The notes under the pieces were generated by a model, which was not told the DNA's origin, ran no database searches, and saw only the letters and a list, made by a program, of their open reading frames with translations. This document shows, piece by piece, positions 8,633 to 17,501 of a stretch of 64,000 bases of DNA. The translations under genes and the position numbers were made by a program. Source of the DNA: Paenibacillus sp. HWE-109 (GTDB lineage Bacteria; Bacillota; Bacilli; Paenibacillales; NBRC-103111); NCBI RefSeq assembly GCF_022163125.1, contig NZ_CP091881.1, positions 2,914,001-2,978,000 on the forward strand. Reading direction: 5' to 3'. Within the stretch, counting starts at the first letter, position 1, and the number at the start of each line of letters is the position of its first letter.

Positions 8633-11221
8633 ATGGACCGCATGCATAATAATCCAACTTATTCAAAAAACAAACTTTCCAAGTTTATTAGCTCCATTGT
8701 TGTATGTTTGCTGCTTGCAATCGATATGGCTGGCGTTGCTGCTGCAAACAATGGGGATCTCGAAAAAGATTTGGCAAGCAAGGCAGCAGCTCAGGAAACG
8801 ATTGCCCAATGGATTTTCAAAGATAGCGGCAAGAACGGGGTGTTTCCGGCTACCGGAGGGGTAAATCAGGCAGCATCCACCATTCGTAGTGTAGGTTCGA
8901 ATACGGATGCATACACCTATGAGTCCGGTGAGAACAGCATACGTAATCAGGGCTGGCAGGACGGTGCAGGCACCAAATACTGGCTTGCTACGCTTTCAAC
9001 CAAAGGCTTCGAGAACATCAACCTCTCTTCACAGCAAACATCCTCAAGCACAGGCCCCAAGGATTTTAAGGCGCAATACAGCACGGATCAGCAGTCATGG
9101 ATCGATATCACAGGCGGAGGCCTTGTTCTAGCCCAAAATAATTATAATTGTTCCAACAATTCCTGCAAATTAACGAATCTCTCCTTACCTGTAGGTGCGA
9201 GCAATCAAGGTAATCTCTATATTCGCTGGCTCGTAAACTCGACAACAAGTGTGAGTGGAGGAAAAGTGTCGAGCTCTGGCTCTAGCAGGATCAAAGATGT
9301 CGTCGTTACTGGAAAACGAAGTGGTGATCCCGGTAATTCTCCCACATTGGAGTTAAGCAAAATTCCTGCTTCAGGGGCTAAGGATGTAGCTACTAATGCT
9401 GAGATTTCGGTGAGATTCAACAAAGCAATTAAACTCGATAGCGCTTATCAAGCTATAATTACAGAAAACAATGTGCCTCTTGGCACTATTTCGGCCTCGC
9501 TACTCGGCCCAGACACGGTGAAAATCAGTCACCCAAGCTTTACTGCCGCTAAAACTTACAAGGTGACTATTCCCAAAGGGCTCGTTAAAGGAGATCAGGA
9601 TGGCCTGAATCCGGAGAGTGATATTATCTGGAGCTTCAAGACGAAATCTCCGGACACTGGCAATAAAACACCGACGTTGCTGAACATGACTTTTAACGGA
9701 GACCCTAAGACAAGTATTGCATTTGACTGGTACACGGCTGAAACAGTTAGAGGTACAGTCGTACAAGTGGTCGAAGCCTCCAAGGTTGGTGGAAATGAGT
9801 TTCCGGAACAACTGGCCACTTCTTATGAAGGCAGCTCGACAGTGATAGAGACCTTAATGACAGCAGGAGACAGAAGCACCAAGAAGTATAATAAATTTGC
9901 CAGCCACAAGGTTATCGCGAGCGGTCTCAAGCCTGGAACCAAGTATAACTACCGGGCGGGGAACGGTGATGCGGACGGTTGGAGCGAAGGATCATTTACT
10001 ACCGACAAGATGGATAATCAGGATTTCCATTTCTTCTACGTAACAGATTCGCAAGGCTCAGACAAATCGAATTTCGAATTGTGGCAGGATACCTTCAAGA
10101 GAGCCATTGAGAAAACAGTTGATCCCAAGTTTGTTCTTCTAACAGGAGATTTAATAGACGACGGTGATCTGGAACAACAGTGGCAGTGGTTCTTAGGCGT
10201 ACCGAAGCAGGAATTTGCGAATGTGCCATTTGCACCGGTTCTCGGCAATCACGAGGTAGAAGATTATCCGAATAATAACTTCTATAACCATTTTAATCTG
10301 CCAAAAGATGTAGGAACGGGTGCTCACGAGGGGGCAGTGTACTCTTTTGAATATGGCGATGCCCTCTTTATGCAATTCGATTCCCAATATGAAGGGGAGG
10401 TAAGTCCTCCCAAAGTGGATGCTCAGTTCACGAAGCAATTGGAGTGGATGCGCAATCAAGTGGCGAAGACTGACAAGAAGTGGAAATTTGTTTCTATGCA
10501 TAAGGGGGCTTACTCTTCAGGGGATAATGCATCGGCAGAAAGCGATCGGGTTAAATTTTACCGGAAATACTTGATCCCTTTGTTTGATGAACTGGGTGTG
10601 GATATGGTATTTGAGGGGCACGATCACATGTATATGAGATCTTACCAAATGCTAAACAACGTTCCGATTAAGAATGTCATTACCGATGAGCAGGGAAATG
10701 TGCTGAATCCCAAGGGAAGCGTTTATTTGATGGGCAATTCAGCAGCTTCCAAATTCTATGACTTGAATCCTAACGCAGATACGTTTTTCGCTGCTAAAAA
10801 TGCTCAACCAGGCAAGAAAATGTTCGTGGATGTTTCACTGACAAGCGATGTGCTCAAGTTTACTTCCTATACAGCAGTTAAAGACAAACCCCTCGCCGTC
10901 TATGATGCTTACAGTATTAAACGAACGGATGGCAAACCGGGCAAAGTCGAAAGCCCAAGTGCGGTAAAGCAGTCCTCTAACCGAGCGCTCCTCACGTGGA
11001 AAGCACCTGCAAATAGTATTGAGCCAGTAAGAGGCTACCGGATATATGAGAAGAACGATAAAGTGAGCACTAATTGGAGCCTATATGTACCGGCTGTAAA
11101 CGGACAGACGAGCTATAGCTATACGTTAAATGGGATAGACCCTGCCAAATCCTACAATTTTGTTATTAAGGCAGTAGGAACAAGAAATAATTCACCAGCA
11201 GTGGAGGTCGGATTGCAATGA
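8633..11221 (+). CDS. Exported metallophosphoesterase, purple acid phosphatase type, multidomain
   Basis: An 862-residue secreted protein. A signal peptide (about 1-38, hydrophobic SSIVVCLLLAIDMAGVAAA) is followed by a beta-rich N-terminal domain, a Big_5-type Ig domain (about 235-340), a purple-acid-phosphatase Fn3-like domain (about 345-450) and the phosphoesterase domain. Metal-binding motifs are visible: YVTDSQGS (about 468), GDLIDDGD (504), GNHE (537), MHKGAY (621) and GHDHMYMRS (661). A fibronectin III domain closes the protein. The likely job is phosphate release from extracellular esters; no wall anchor is seen. The start is GTG 8630 or ATG 8633 after AGGGAGAGAAGGG. The stop codon overlaps the next start (ATGA), so the two genes are translationally coupled. 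Confidence 0.87.
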   Translation: MDRMHNNPTYSKNKLSKFISSIVVCLLLAIDMAGVAAANNGDLEKDLASKAAAQETIAQWIFKDSGKNGVFPATGGVNQAASTIRSVGSNTDAYTYESGENSIRNQGWQDGAGTKYWLATLSTKGFENINLSSQQTSSSTGPKDFKAQYSTDQQSWIDITGGGLVLAQNNYNCSNNSCKLTNLSLPVGASNQGNLYIRWLVNSTTSVSGGKVSSSGSSRIKDVVVTGKRSGDPGNSPTLELSKIPASGAKDVATNAEISVRFNKAIKLDSAYQAIITENNVPLGTISASLLGPDTVKISHPSFTAAKTYKVTIPKGLVKGDQDGLNPESDIIWSFKTKSPDTGNKTPTLLNMTFNGDPKTSIAFDWYTAETVRGTVVQVVEASKVGGNEFPEQLATSYEGSSTVIETLMTAGDRSTKKYNKFASHKVIASGLKPGTKYNYRAGNGDADGWSEGSFTTDKMDNQDFHFFYVTDSQGSDKSNFELWQDTFKRAIEKTVDPKFVLLTGDLIDDGDLEQQWQWFLGVPKQEFANVPFAPVLGNHEVEDYPNNNFYNHFNLPKDVGTGAHEGAVYSFEYGDALFMQFDSQYEGEVSPPKVDAQFTKQLEWMRNQVAKTDKKWKFVSMHKGAYSSGDNASAESDRVKFYRKYLIPLFDELGVDMVFEGHDHMYMRSYQMLNNVPIKNVITDEQGNVLNPKGSVYLMGNSAASKFYDLNPNADTFFAAKNAQPGKKMFVDVSLTSDVLKFTSYTAVKDKPLAVYDAYSIKRTDGKPGKVESPSAVKQSSNRALLTWKAPANSIEPVRGYRIYEKNDKVSTNWSLYVPAVNGQTSYSYTLNGIDPAKSYNFVIKAVGTRNNSPAVEVGLQ

Positions 11222-13497
11222 CGGGTTTAGCGATGATTACACGAAGCAAAATGATGGCGTTAAGTCTCAGCATTTGTTTGCTACTCAGTTTATTGCCAAC
11301 TTCAGGCTTCGCCCAGGCAGAGGTTGTGGCAGAAACTGCGGCAGGAGCTGTACCGAATCCATGGAAGCAACAAAATATTGGTTCGCCAGCCATGACGGGC
11401 ACCGCTACTTACGATCCGGATGCTGACCAATTTACCGCAAGCGGCGCAGGCACGGACATTTGGGGTAAATCGGATCAGTTCAATTATGTGTATCAGCCTT
11501 GGACTGGAGACGGCGCCATTATTGCTCTTGTCTCTTCTCAAACAAACTCGAACGATTTCGCCAAAGCGGGCATCATGATAAGGGAAACGCTCAAAGCTGA
11601 TTCCAAGCATGTCGATTTACTATTGACTCCTACCAACGGATTCACTTTTCAGTACCGGACGGAAACAGGCGGAACTTCCCAAAGCGTGAAAATTGCTTCG
11701 ACGAGCCCAGCCTGGGTAAAGCTGGAACGCAAAGGCAGCGTTATCAAAGGATATGTATCCAACAACGGTTTGAACTGGGGCGATTTGGGCAACTTGACTT
11801 TAAACATGAGTGCCTCGTTGTATGTTGGATTAGCTGTCACCAGCCATGATGCTTCAAAGTTAAGCACGGCCACTTTTGACAAAGTAAAAGTAAACGCAAC
11901 TGGCGATGTCTTCCCCCCAACCGAACCAACTAACTTGCAGGCAAACCGAGTAACAAATACAACGGCTAACATATCCTGGACCGCATCGCTGGACGATGTT
12001 GGCGTGAAGGGTTATGACTTGTTCAAAGACAATGTATTGACACAAGCGAATGTAACGGACACTTCCTATACCTTCACTGGCCTGACGCCGAACACCACTT
12101 ATAATATTACTGTGAAAGCCAAGGATGCTGTAGGGAATATTTCCAATGCCAGTAAGCCTCTAACGGTGAAAACGACCAATCAAACCGATACAGAGAGCCC
12201 GACTGCTCCAACAGATCTTGCAAGCTCAAACAAAACCTCCTCGTCTGTCAATTTGAGCTGGACGGCTTCAACAGACAATGTAAGCGTCTATGAGTACGAC
12301 ATATATACCAATGGCATATTAGCTGGCAGCACGCCTGCTGCATCCTTCAATGTGACAGGTCTCACAGCAAATACCACATATAGTTTCACTGTAAAAGCAA
12401 GGGATCTAGCAGGAAATATTTCCGTGGCAAGCAAAGCGTTGTCTGTCAAAACTAACCCTGCCTCTTCCGATCCTTATACGCCAGAAGTTGTCGCAAGCAA
12501 TCTGGAAACGCCATGGGCTATTGCTTTTGCACCGGATGGACGAATTTTCTTCACGGAACGCAACAGCGGCAGAATTCGCGTTGTTGTGAACGGGCAATTG
12601 AAATCAAGCCCAGTCCTTACTTTGGGCTCGCCTTTCTATTACATGCCTAAAAGCGAAGGCGGCTTACTGGGACTGGCGCTCGATCCCGATTTTGCTACTA
12701 ATCATTACATGTATATCTACCATTCTTACAAAACCTCCGACAATAAAGTAGCTAATCGGGTCGTCCGCCTTATAGAAAATAACAACACTGCTACACTTGA
12801 CAAGGTTCTTATTACTAATCTTCCAGGTGCGGTCTACCACAACGGCGGACGTTTGAAAATTGGACCAGACAAGAAACTGTATTTCAGTGACGGCAACTAC
12901 GGTAACAAAGACGACACACTCACTTTCCTTGGAGGAAAAACGTTCCGCCTAAATTTGGATGGTACGATTCCAAGCGACAATCCGTTTGGTGCCTCATCTC
13001 CAATCTACAGCAGGGGACACCGGAATCCTCAAGGATTAGCCTGGCAGCCCGGAACGAACCGTCTATTTGAATCAGAGCATGGCGAGGCCTCCCATGATGA
13101 GATCAACTTCATTGAGCCTGGCAACAATTATGGTTGGCCTAAATATGAGGGCGATGATCAGAATCACTCAGGCATTACACCTCCGCTTATTTATGCCAAT
13201 GGCACAACCTGGGCGCCCTCTGGTATCACTTTTGTAACCAAAGGGCCATGGGCAGGCAATCTGCTTGTCGCCAATTTAAAAGGCAAACAGATCATTCGCA
13301 TGGTGATCGGACAGCAGAATGGCAAACCGACGGTCGACAGCAATAATCTCAATTATTTGTATGTAAATAAATACGGCCGCATCCGCGACATTGTCGAAGC
13401 GCCGGACGGTTCGCTTTACTTCGTTACCAGCAACAATGGCGATAAAAACGGTGACGGCACTCCGGATAAACTGATTCGACTGGTACCCAACTTTTAA
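11218..13497 (+). CDS. Exported PQQ-type sugar dehydrogenase with Fn3 domains
   Basis: A 759-residue secreted protein with a signal peptide (ISLSICLLL-type core; cut near GFAQA, about 33). A DUF1349/LamG-like beta domain (about 45-230) and two fibronectin III repeats (about 232-322 and 328-415, each with TWTA/SWTAS and GLTxNTTY blocks) precede a six-bladed propeller (about 420-759). This carries TPWAIAFAPDGRIFFTER, GGLLGLALDPDF, HNGGRLKIGPDKKLYFSDG, RGHRNPQGLAW and SEHGE, the signature of soluble aldose dehydrogenases of the glucose/sorbosone dehydrogenase family. It would oxidise sugars outside the cell with PQQ or a similar cofactor. No PQQ synthesis genes are in view. It overlaps the upstream gene by 4 bp. 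Confidence 0.87.
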   Translation: MTGLAMITRSKMMALSLSICLLLSLLPTSGFAQAEVVAETAAGAVPNPWKQQNIGSPAMTGTATYDPDADQFTASGAGTDIWGKSDQFNYVYQPWTGDGAIIALVSSQTNSNDFAKAGIMIRETLKADSKHVDLLLTPTNGFTFQYRTETGGTSQSVKIASTSPAWVKLERKGSVIKGYVSNNGLNWGDLGNLTLNMSASLYVGLAVTSHDASKLSTATFDKVKVNATGDVFPPTEPTNLQANRVTNTTANISWTASLDDVGVKGYDLFKDNVLTQANVTDTSYTFTGLTPNTTYNITVKAKDAVGNISNASKPLTVKTTNQTDTESPTAPTDLASSNKTSSSVNLSWTASTDNVSVYEYDIYTNGILAGSTPAASFNVTGLTANTTYSFTVKARDLAGNISVASKALSVKTNPASSDPYTPEVVASNLETPWAIAFAPDGRIFFTERNSGRIRVVVNGQLKSSPVLTLGSPFYYMPKSEGGLLGLALDPDFATNHYMYIYHSYKTSDNKVANRVVRLIENNNTATLDKVLITNLPGAVYHNGGRLKIGPDKKLYFSDGNYGNKDDTLTFLGGKTFRLNLDGTIPSDNPFGASSPIYSRGHRNPQGLAWQPGTNRLFESEHGEASHDEINFIEPGNNYGWPKYEGDDQNHSGITPPLIYANGTTWAPSGITFVTKGPWAGNLLVANLKGKQIIRMVIGQQNGKPTVDSNNLNYLYVNKYGRIRDIVEAPDGSLYFVTSNNGDKNGDGTPDKLIRLVPNF

Positions 13498-13518
13498 CAG
13501 ATGAAATAAAACTATGCA

Positions 13519-13557
13519 GTCAGCGCGTGCCAATGTTCAATCGGCACGCGCTGTTTG
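13519..13557 (+). terminator. Terminator of the phosphoesterase / dehydrogenase operon
   Basis: CAGCGCGTGCC (13521-13531) pairs with GGCACGCGCTG (13543-13553), followed by TTTG, 24 bp after the stop codon. Confidence 0.75.
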
Positions 13558-13890
13558 CATTTCGCATGCGGCTAGGTCACCCAGTCAATGAACCCAGTTG
13601 CAACCCCAAGCCTATTAACGAACTCATTACCCTTTATTCGACCCAAATCGCTTATTCTGAAAATCTAATGAATGCTAGATTCGCTATTTCAAGCAAAAGA
13701 TCACCACTCGGCCAATAAAGTGGCGGATAGCGCCAACTCCGTTCTTTAAATCTCCAATGTAGCCATTTTCTGCTCTATAAGCATCGTACAGTTCATTAGA
13801 TAGATGGCCTTTGAGACCAAAAAACGCTGAAGCTAAGAAAGCTGCTGTGGATGTCAAAATAAAGGGGGTACGCTTATGATATAGTGCGCA

Positions 13891-14163
13891 ATCTAGCGAA
13901 TCCGAGTTCCCTTTGAGCATTGCAATGATAGAGAGCGTTGTGTGAAAAGGAACTATGATCCTCTATATGGCGGAAACTGGGGTAGAAGTAGCATGAAAGG
14001 GAACTGAGATCCGCTATTTCAGCGGAATCTACTGATTTCAACCGGGAAATGGTGACATAGCGGATCGTAGTTCCCTTTGAAGCCGAATATAGCGATTTTC
14101 AGAATGATAGCGTACTGTAGTTCCCTTTGGATCGCTATCATGACACATTTCGCTAGTATCGCG
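13891..14163 (-). repeat. Nested palindromic intergenic repeat, copy B (inverted)
   Basis: On the minus strand this matches copies A and C over its whole length. It includes the CTAGCGAATCC end (13893-13903), the GTGTGAAAAGGAACTATGAT block (13940-13959) and the CGCTATTTCAGCGGAATC centre. It sits inside a gene-poor 1.1-kb stretch (13.5-14.6 kb). Confidence 0.8.
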
Positions 14164-14279
14164 GATTGACGTTTCCTTATCTCTGAGCAATAGCTGGGCT
14201 AAAAGAGCTCATTCTGCCAATAATGAAGCAATGACTCCATGTTGGCAGAACGTTCTAGCATTTTTTACTTACCAGAATA

Positions 14280-14514
14280 ATGGCGAGAGGTAAATCAACG
14301 GTAGCACAGTTGCTTTCCGAACGGTTAGAAAACCCGGTTCATTTGCGGGGGGATTACGTCTACGATATCGGCTTGCCGCACAGTCCGCGATGCCTACTTT
14401 CAAGCAGGCTTTACAGTAGTAGTTCAAGACGTCGTGGGTGCTGACCATGGATATGGAGTTTGGAGCATTGAAGGATTGGATAGTCTGAAGAGCTGCCGCC
14501 GTGGTAGCTCTTGA
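14280..14514 (+). pseudogene. Remnant of a P-loop kinase (AAA_33-like)
   Basis: Short pieces in two frames match small nucleotide-binding kinases of the AAA_33 / chloramphenicol-phosphotransferase-like group. First comes ARGKSTVAQLLSERLENPV (Walker A, degenerate) then HLRGDYVYDI from 14283. After a frame change near 14390 comes AYFQAGFTVVVQDVVG (about 14390-14440), then GYGVWSIEGLDSL, which in intact relatives lies about 50 residues further on. So the gene has at least one frameshift, an internal deletion and no valid Walker A glycine spacing. No other gene lies in 13.56-14.61 kb apart from the repeat. Confidence 0.6.
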
Positions 14515-14612
14515 CTCCGCTAACGGGAGGATTGTATTGGTTAAGAAAAGGAATATTTATACTTCTGTAGAATAGGAAGTGTTACTATCTTACAAACGAA
14601 AAGAGGCAGGTC

Positions 14613-15311
14613 ATGGAAAAGGACACTTTCGCACAACTCATTGTTTGGCATCAAGAAGATGAACATGAAAAAATAGTTGATAGAATTATGGAAATTCCCC
14701 AATCAGACAGAGATTATGATACGGTCAGTTTATTGGCAAGAGCTATGAATAATCTGGAACGTTACGATGAAGCACTTCAGCTGCTTTTGACTATTGCAAA
14801 ACTAGGTGAGGAAGACCCGCTTTGGCATTTTCGCGTGGGCTACTCCTACTTTTATCTTGAACAATATGAGGAAGCATTAAGAGAATTTGAAATTACAAAT
14901 AAGCTAGATTCAGAAGATAGAGATACTTTGACATTATTAGATTGGAGCCGACGTAAAGTTGACGCAAGTGAAGTTCCCGTTGAAGCTGCAGCAAATATTG
15001 TGTCATTTGAATACTTAAAGGATATGTATAATGATACATATTACCCTAATTTCCTTGTGGATAAAATCAAAGCTGAACTAGTTAAAGTTGTTGAATTTTT
15101 GGAACAAGGAAATCAAGATATCGAAGAAATTCAATCTAAGCTTGATTTCGCCATCCATGCAATCAATGATATGGCCGAAGAGTTTGACGAAAATGATAGC
15201 GAAATTGAAACAGTTGCGAGAGAATCAATTGCACAAACTGTTGAAGATATTTTAGCCTTTTTTGGTATCGAAATAGATACAGAAGTAGCCATTCGTGAAC
15301 GTGATTGGTAG
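14613..15311 (+). CDS. TPR protein with C-terminal DUF5713 domain, immunity-like
   Basis: A cytoplasmic 232-residue protein. Residues 1-115 form TPR-type helical repeats (EIPQSDRDYDTVSLLARAMNN, EEDPLWHFRVGYSYFYLEQY). Residues 130-232 match DUF5713 (YLKDMYNDTYYPNFLVDKIK, ending SEIETVARESIAQTVEDIL and IRERDW). The N-terminal half is closely related to that of the next gene, 71 bp downstream, but the C-terminal domains are unrelated. Such shared-front, swapped-back architecture is typical of polymorphic-toxin immunity proteins, and Imm51 next door supports that reading. The start ATG 14613 has GAGGCAGG upstream. No toxin gene is visible nearby. Confidence 0.75.
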   Translation: MEKDTFAQLIVWHQEDEHEKIVDRIMEIPQSDRDYDTVSLLARAMNNLERYDEALQLLLTIAKLGEEDPLWHFRVGYSYFYLEQYEEALREFEITNKLDSEDRDTLTLLDWSRRKVDASEVPVEAAANIVSFEYLKDMYNDTYYPNFLVDKIKAELVKVVEFLEQGNQDIEEIQSKLDFAIHAINDMAEEFDENDSEIETVARESIAQTVEDILAFFGIEIDTEVAIRERDW

Positions 15312-15381
15312 TTTGCAAAACAGAGAGTTTTATCTTTCGAAAATTGAAAGTGTTGAATAACACTGAGGAGAGAATAAAAAG

Positions 15382-16131
15382 ATGGATAAGGATCTAATGG
15401 AACAGCTCACGCTTTGGCATAACAAGAACCAGTATAAGAAAATCATTAACAAAATCATGGAAATACCCGAGGCCGACAGGGACTATGACTTAGTTTGCCA
15501 TTTGGCAAGAGCATTGAATAATCAAGAAAATTATGCTGAAGCTATCAAATATTTTTTATCTGTGCAAAAACAAGGCGAGCACGACCCTCTTTGGCATTAC
15601 CGGTTAGGATATGCTTATTATTACCTTAAACAGTATAAGGAAGCGATCGTTGCTTTTGAACAAGCTGTAGCACTAGACCCTGAAGATGCACATGGCAGGA
15701 GGTTTCTAGAAATGAGCCGCAACGCCGCTGGTAGAGCAGGAAATGAAATCATTCCTATAGCTAACGTTGAACACGATGAGGGTTTGTTAGAAGTTAATGA
15801 AAAAATAAACCCATTTGGGCTAGTTTCGCATAATAATGGAAGCATATCAGTGATTTTAAGTGTTGGTAAATATAAGCATGATATTTTTCAAACACGAGCC
15901 GAAGAAGGATTTGAGGGCAATGGCTATGATTGGGGTTCATTAGCAGCCGTGTTTCTTGAAGAAAAAATGCCACATTTAGTTGACATCGTACGATTTGACC
16001 CTGAAGCCGATATGTTCGCTGCTTATTCGGACAATAGAGAAGGAATACTCAGTTTTGCAATCGCCTTTCAGGAAGCATGTGAAGATGACGCACTAATAAA
16101 AGACTTATTTTCACGAGCTGAATTAGATTGA
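15382..16131 (+). CDS. TPR protein with C-terminal Imm51 immunity domain
   Basis: A 249-residue protein. The N-terminal 115 residues are a TPR block (EIPEADRDYDLVCHLARALNN, DPLWHYRLGYAYYYLKQY) homologous to the preceding gene. The C-terminal 110 residues match Imm51: VILSVGKYKHDIFQTRAEEG, GYDWGSLAAVFLEEKMPHL, FDPEADMFAAYS, and the terminal CEDDALIKDLFSRAELD. Imm51 proteins neutralise toxins delivered by neighbouring cells. GAGGAGAG lies 13 nt before ATG 15382. It forms a probable operon with the flanking genes: the upstream stop is 71 bp away, and the downstream frame overlaps or follows within 20 bp. Confidence 0.82.
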   Translation: MDKDLMEQLTLWHNKNQYKKIINKIMEIPEADRDYDLVCHLARALNNQENYAEAIKYFLSVQKQGEHDPLWHYRLGYAYYYLKQYKEAIVAFEQAVALDPEDAHGRRFLEMSRNAAGRAGNEIIPIANVEHDEGLLEVNEKINPFGLVSHNNGSISVILSVGKYKHDIFQTRAEEGFEGNGYDWGSLAAVFLEEKMPHLVDIVRFDPEADMFAAYSDNREGILSFAIAFQEACEDDALIKDLFSRAELD

Positions 16132-16151
16132 TTGAGAAAGTGGAGATGAAC

Positions 16152-16640
16152 ATGTACATAAGCCAATGGTGGGGAGATCTAATTGGCGGTTCCGATGATT
16201 CGCTGGCATTAATAGACTATTTGGAACAATTGGACTCAAAGAATGTGACGCTCAATCAGATTTTAAAGGACTTGGGTTTCGATATTTTGCTTTCTGAGGG
16301 AGACTTGCGAAACGGCGGGAATATTGGATTTGATAGGAAAAGCGCTACCGCCATGTTTCGGGTAGAACTTGATATTGCCTGCGGTGTTCTAATCGATCTT
16401 TCAGCCATTGTATTGGAGAGTCTTAAATCAGGCTATGTCGATTTGCATGATTTGGATGAGGCTAGGCAGCCGTGCAAACTTTATATCGATGCCTCTGAAG
16501 AAAATAGAAACTTGCTTCGGGATGAATTGAATAAGTTTTCCCGTAATCCGCTGTCCTACGATCTAGCCGAGCTTGTTCCGACCGATGATATGAGGGAGCT
16601 TGCGGAAAAAGCAAAAATGATCGCAGATGAGCTGTTATAA
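16152..16640 (+). CDS. Uncharacterised protein, third gene of the TPR/immunity operon
   Basis: I do not recognise the family. The product is acidic, soluble and about 162 residues, with mixed helices, no signal peptide and no membrane segment. Notable pieces are the N-terminal YISQWWGDLIGGSDDSLALIDYL and the C-terminal LAELVPTDDMRELAEKAKM. Candidate starts are ATG 16146 and ATG 16152, both just after GTGGAG; I take 16152. It begins 20 bp after the Imm51 gene, so it is probably cotranscribed, and its size fits another immunity protein. That role is inferred only from position. Confidence 0.6.
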   Translation: MYISQWWGDLIGGSDDSLALIDYLEQLDSKNVTLNQILKDLGFDILLSEGDLRNGGNIGFDRKSATAMFRVELDIACGVLIDLSAIVLESLKSGYVDLHDLDEARQPCKLYIDASEENRNLLRDELNKFSRNPLSYDLAELVPTDDMRELAEKAKMIADELL

Positions 16641-16810
16641 GTTGGCCCAATAAAACAGGGGTAGTCTAGGACTTTATTGTCTCGTCCATGGCTGCCGCTG
16701 TTTCTTTTATTGGGGTCAGTCACATCGAAAATAACCTTGATGGCCTTGACAATTAGGCAGTTATGTTCCTTTTGGCTCGATGGTTGTACATATGACAGTT
16801 GATCTACTCT

Positions 16811-16825
16811 TTACATTTAATGTAA
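16811..16825. promoter_or_regulatory. TTACATTTAATGTAA palindrome
   Basis: A 7-1-7 palindrome lies 140 bp before the acetyltransferase gene. TTATAC-like -10 material follows at once. It is the only clear structure in the 324-bp gap 16641-16964, apart from a distant CCCAATAAAA (16648) / TTTTATTGGG (16706) pair that could be a weak terminator for the immunity operon. Confidence 0.3.
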
Positions 16826-16964
16826 TTTATTATACGAAGTCAGAAGTGCATAGCGGTTCGTGATGAGTACCGTTTTTTCGGCTGACAGTGTATAAAATTT
16901 CATGTATATTGAGTACAAAGGAAAGTATGCAGGGATATTCTTCAGAACCTAAGGAGAGCTTAAA

Positions 16965-17396
16965 TTGAAATATAGAATAAGAGAGGCTACATCTAAGGAT
17001 TGTTTAGCATTGAGCCGGTTAATGACACAACTTCTAAATAGAGAAATCACCGAGGATATCATGAAAGACAGAATAGATTTTGTAGCTCAAAGTCCGTTTG
17101 ATTCTTTATATGTATATGAAGAAGATCAAATAATGGGTACATTAGGATTTAGAATTCGAGAGAATATAGAAGACATAGCAAGATACGGTGAGATTTCAGT
17201 AATTGTTGTTGACAATGAAGCAAAAAGAAAAGGAGTAGGTAGAATATTAATGAAATATGCGGAGGACCTGGCATTTCAAAATCAATGTAAGGGCACTTGG
17301 TTAGTAACAGGAAATAAAAGAATTAATGAAGCGCATAAATTCTATAAAGAGCTTGGATATGAAGATACTGGAGTGAGATTCGTAAAGAATTTTTGA
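16965..17396 (+). CDS. GNAT-family N-acetyltransferase
   Basis: A 143-residue single-domain acetyltransferase that would move an acetyl group from acetyl-CoA to an unknown amine. It shows the N-terminal YRIREATSKDCLALSRLM block, the beta-4 EISVIVVDNEAKRKGVGRIL with the acetyl-CoA loop (R/K-x-x-G-V-G, about residues 84-95), and the C-terminal EAHKFYKELGYEDTG. The start is TTG 16965, with AAGGAG 10 nt upstream. A hairpin (17391-17417) overlaps the stop codon. It is monocistronic. Confidence 0.85.
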   Translation: MKYRIREATSKDCLALSRLMTQLLNREITEDIMKDRIDFVAQSPFDSLYVYEEDQIMGTLGFRIRENIEDIARYGEISVIVVDNEAKRKGVGRILMKYAEDLAFQNQCKGTWLVTGNKRINEAHKFYKELGYEDTGVRFVKNF

Positions 17397-17417
17397 GTAA
17401 TCGATGATTACTCAAAA
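17391..17417. terminator. Palindrome overlapping the acetyltransferase stop codon
   Basis: TTTTGAGTAATC pairs exactly with GATTACTCAAAA around a GAT loop. The stop TGA lies inside the left arm. There is no T tract beyond the pairing A/T ends, so termination efficiency is doubtful. Confidence 0.5.
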
Positions 17418-17501
17418 GTATCTCAAAATAAAAGCCAAATTGCATTGCCATGGTAATAGTGAGGAACTTCTTAAACAAAAAGCAGATTTCGTTCGTGACG
17501 A

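Noticed and set aside
13684..13920. 78-codon minus-strand frame with a plausible-looking hydrophobic core
   Set aside because: Its start lies inside repeat copy B, it has no ribosome binding site and I recognise no family; it might be a scrap but cannot be supported.
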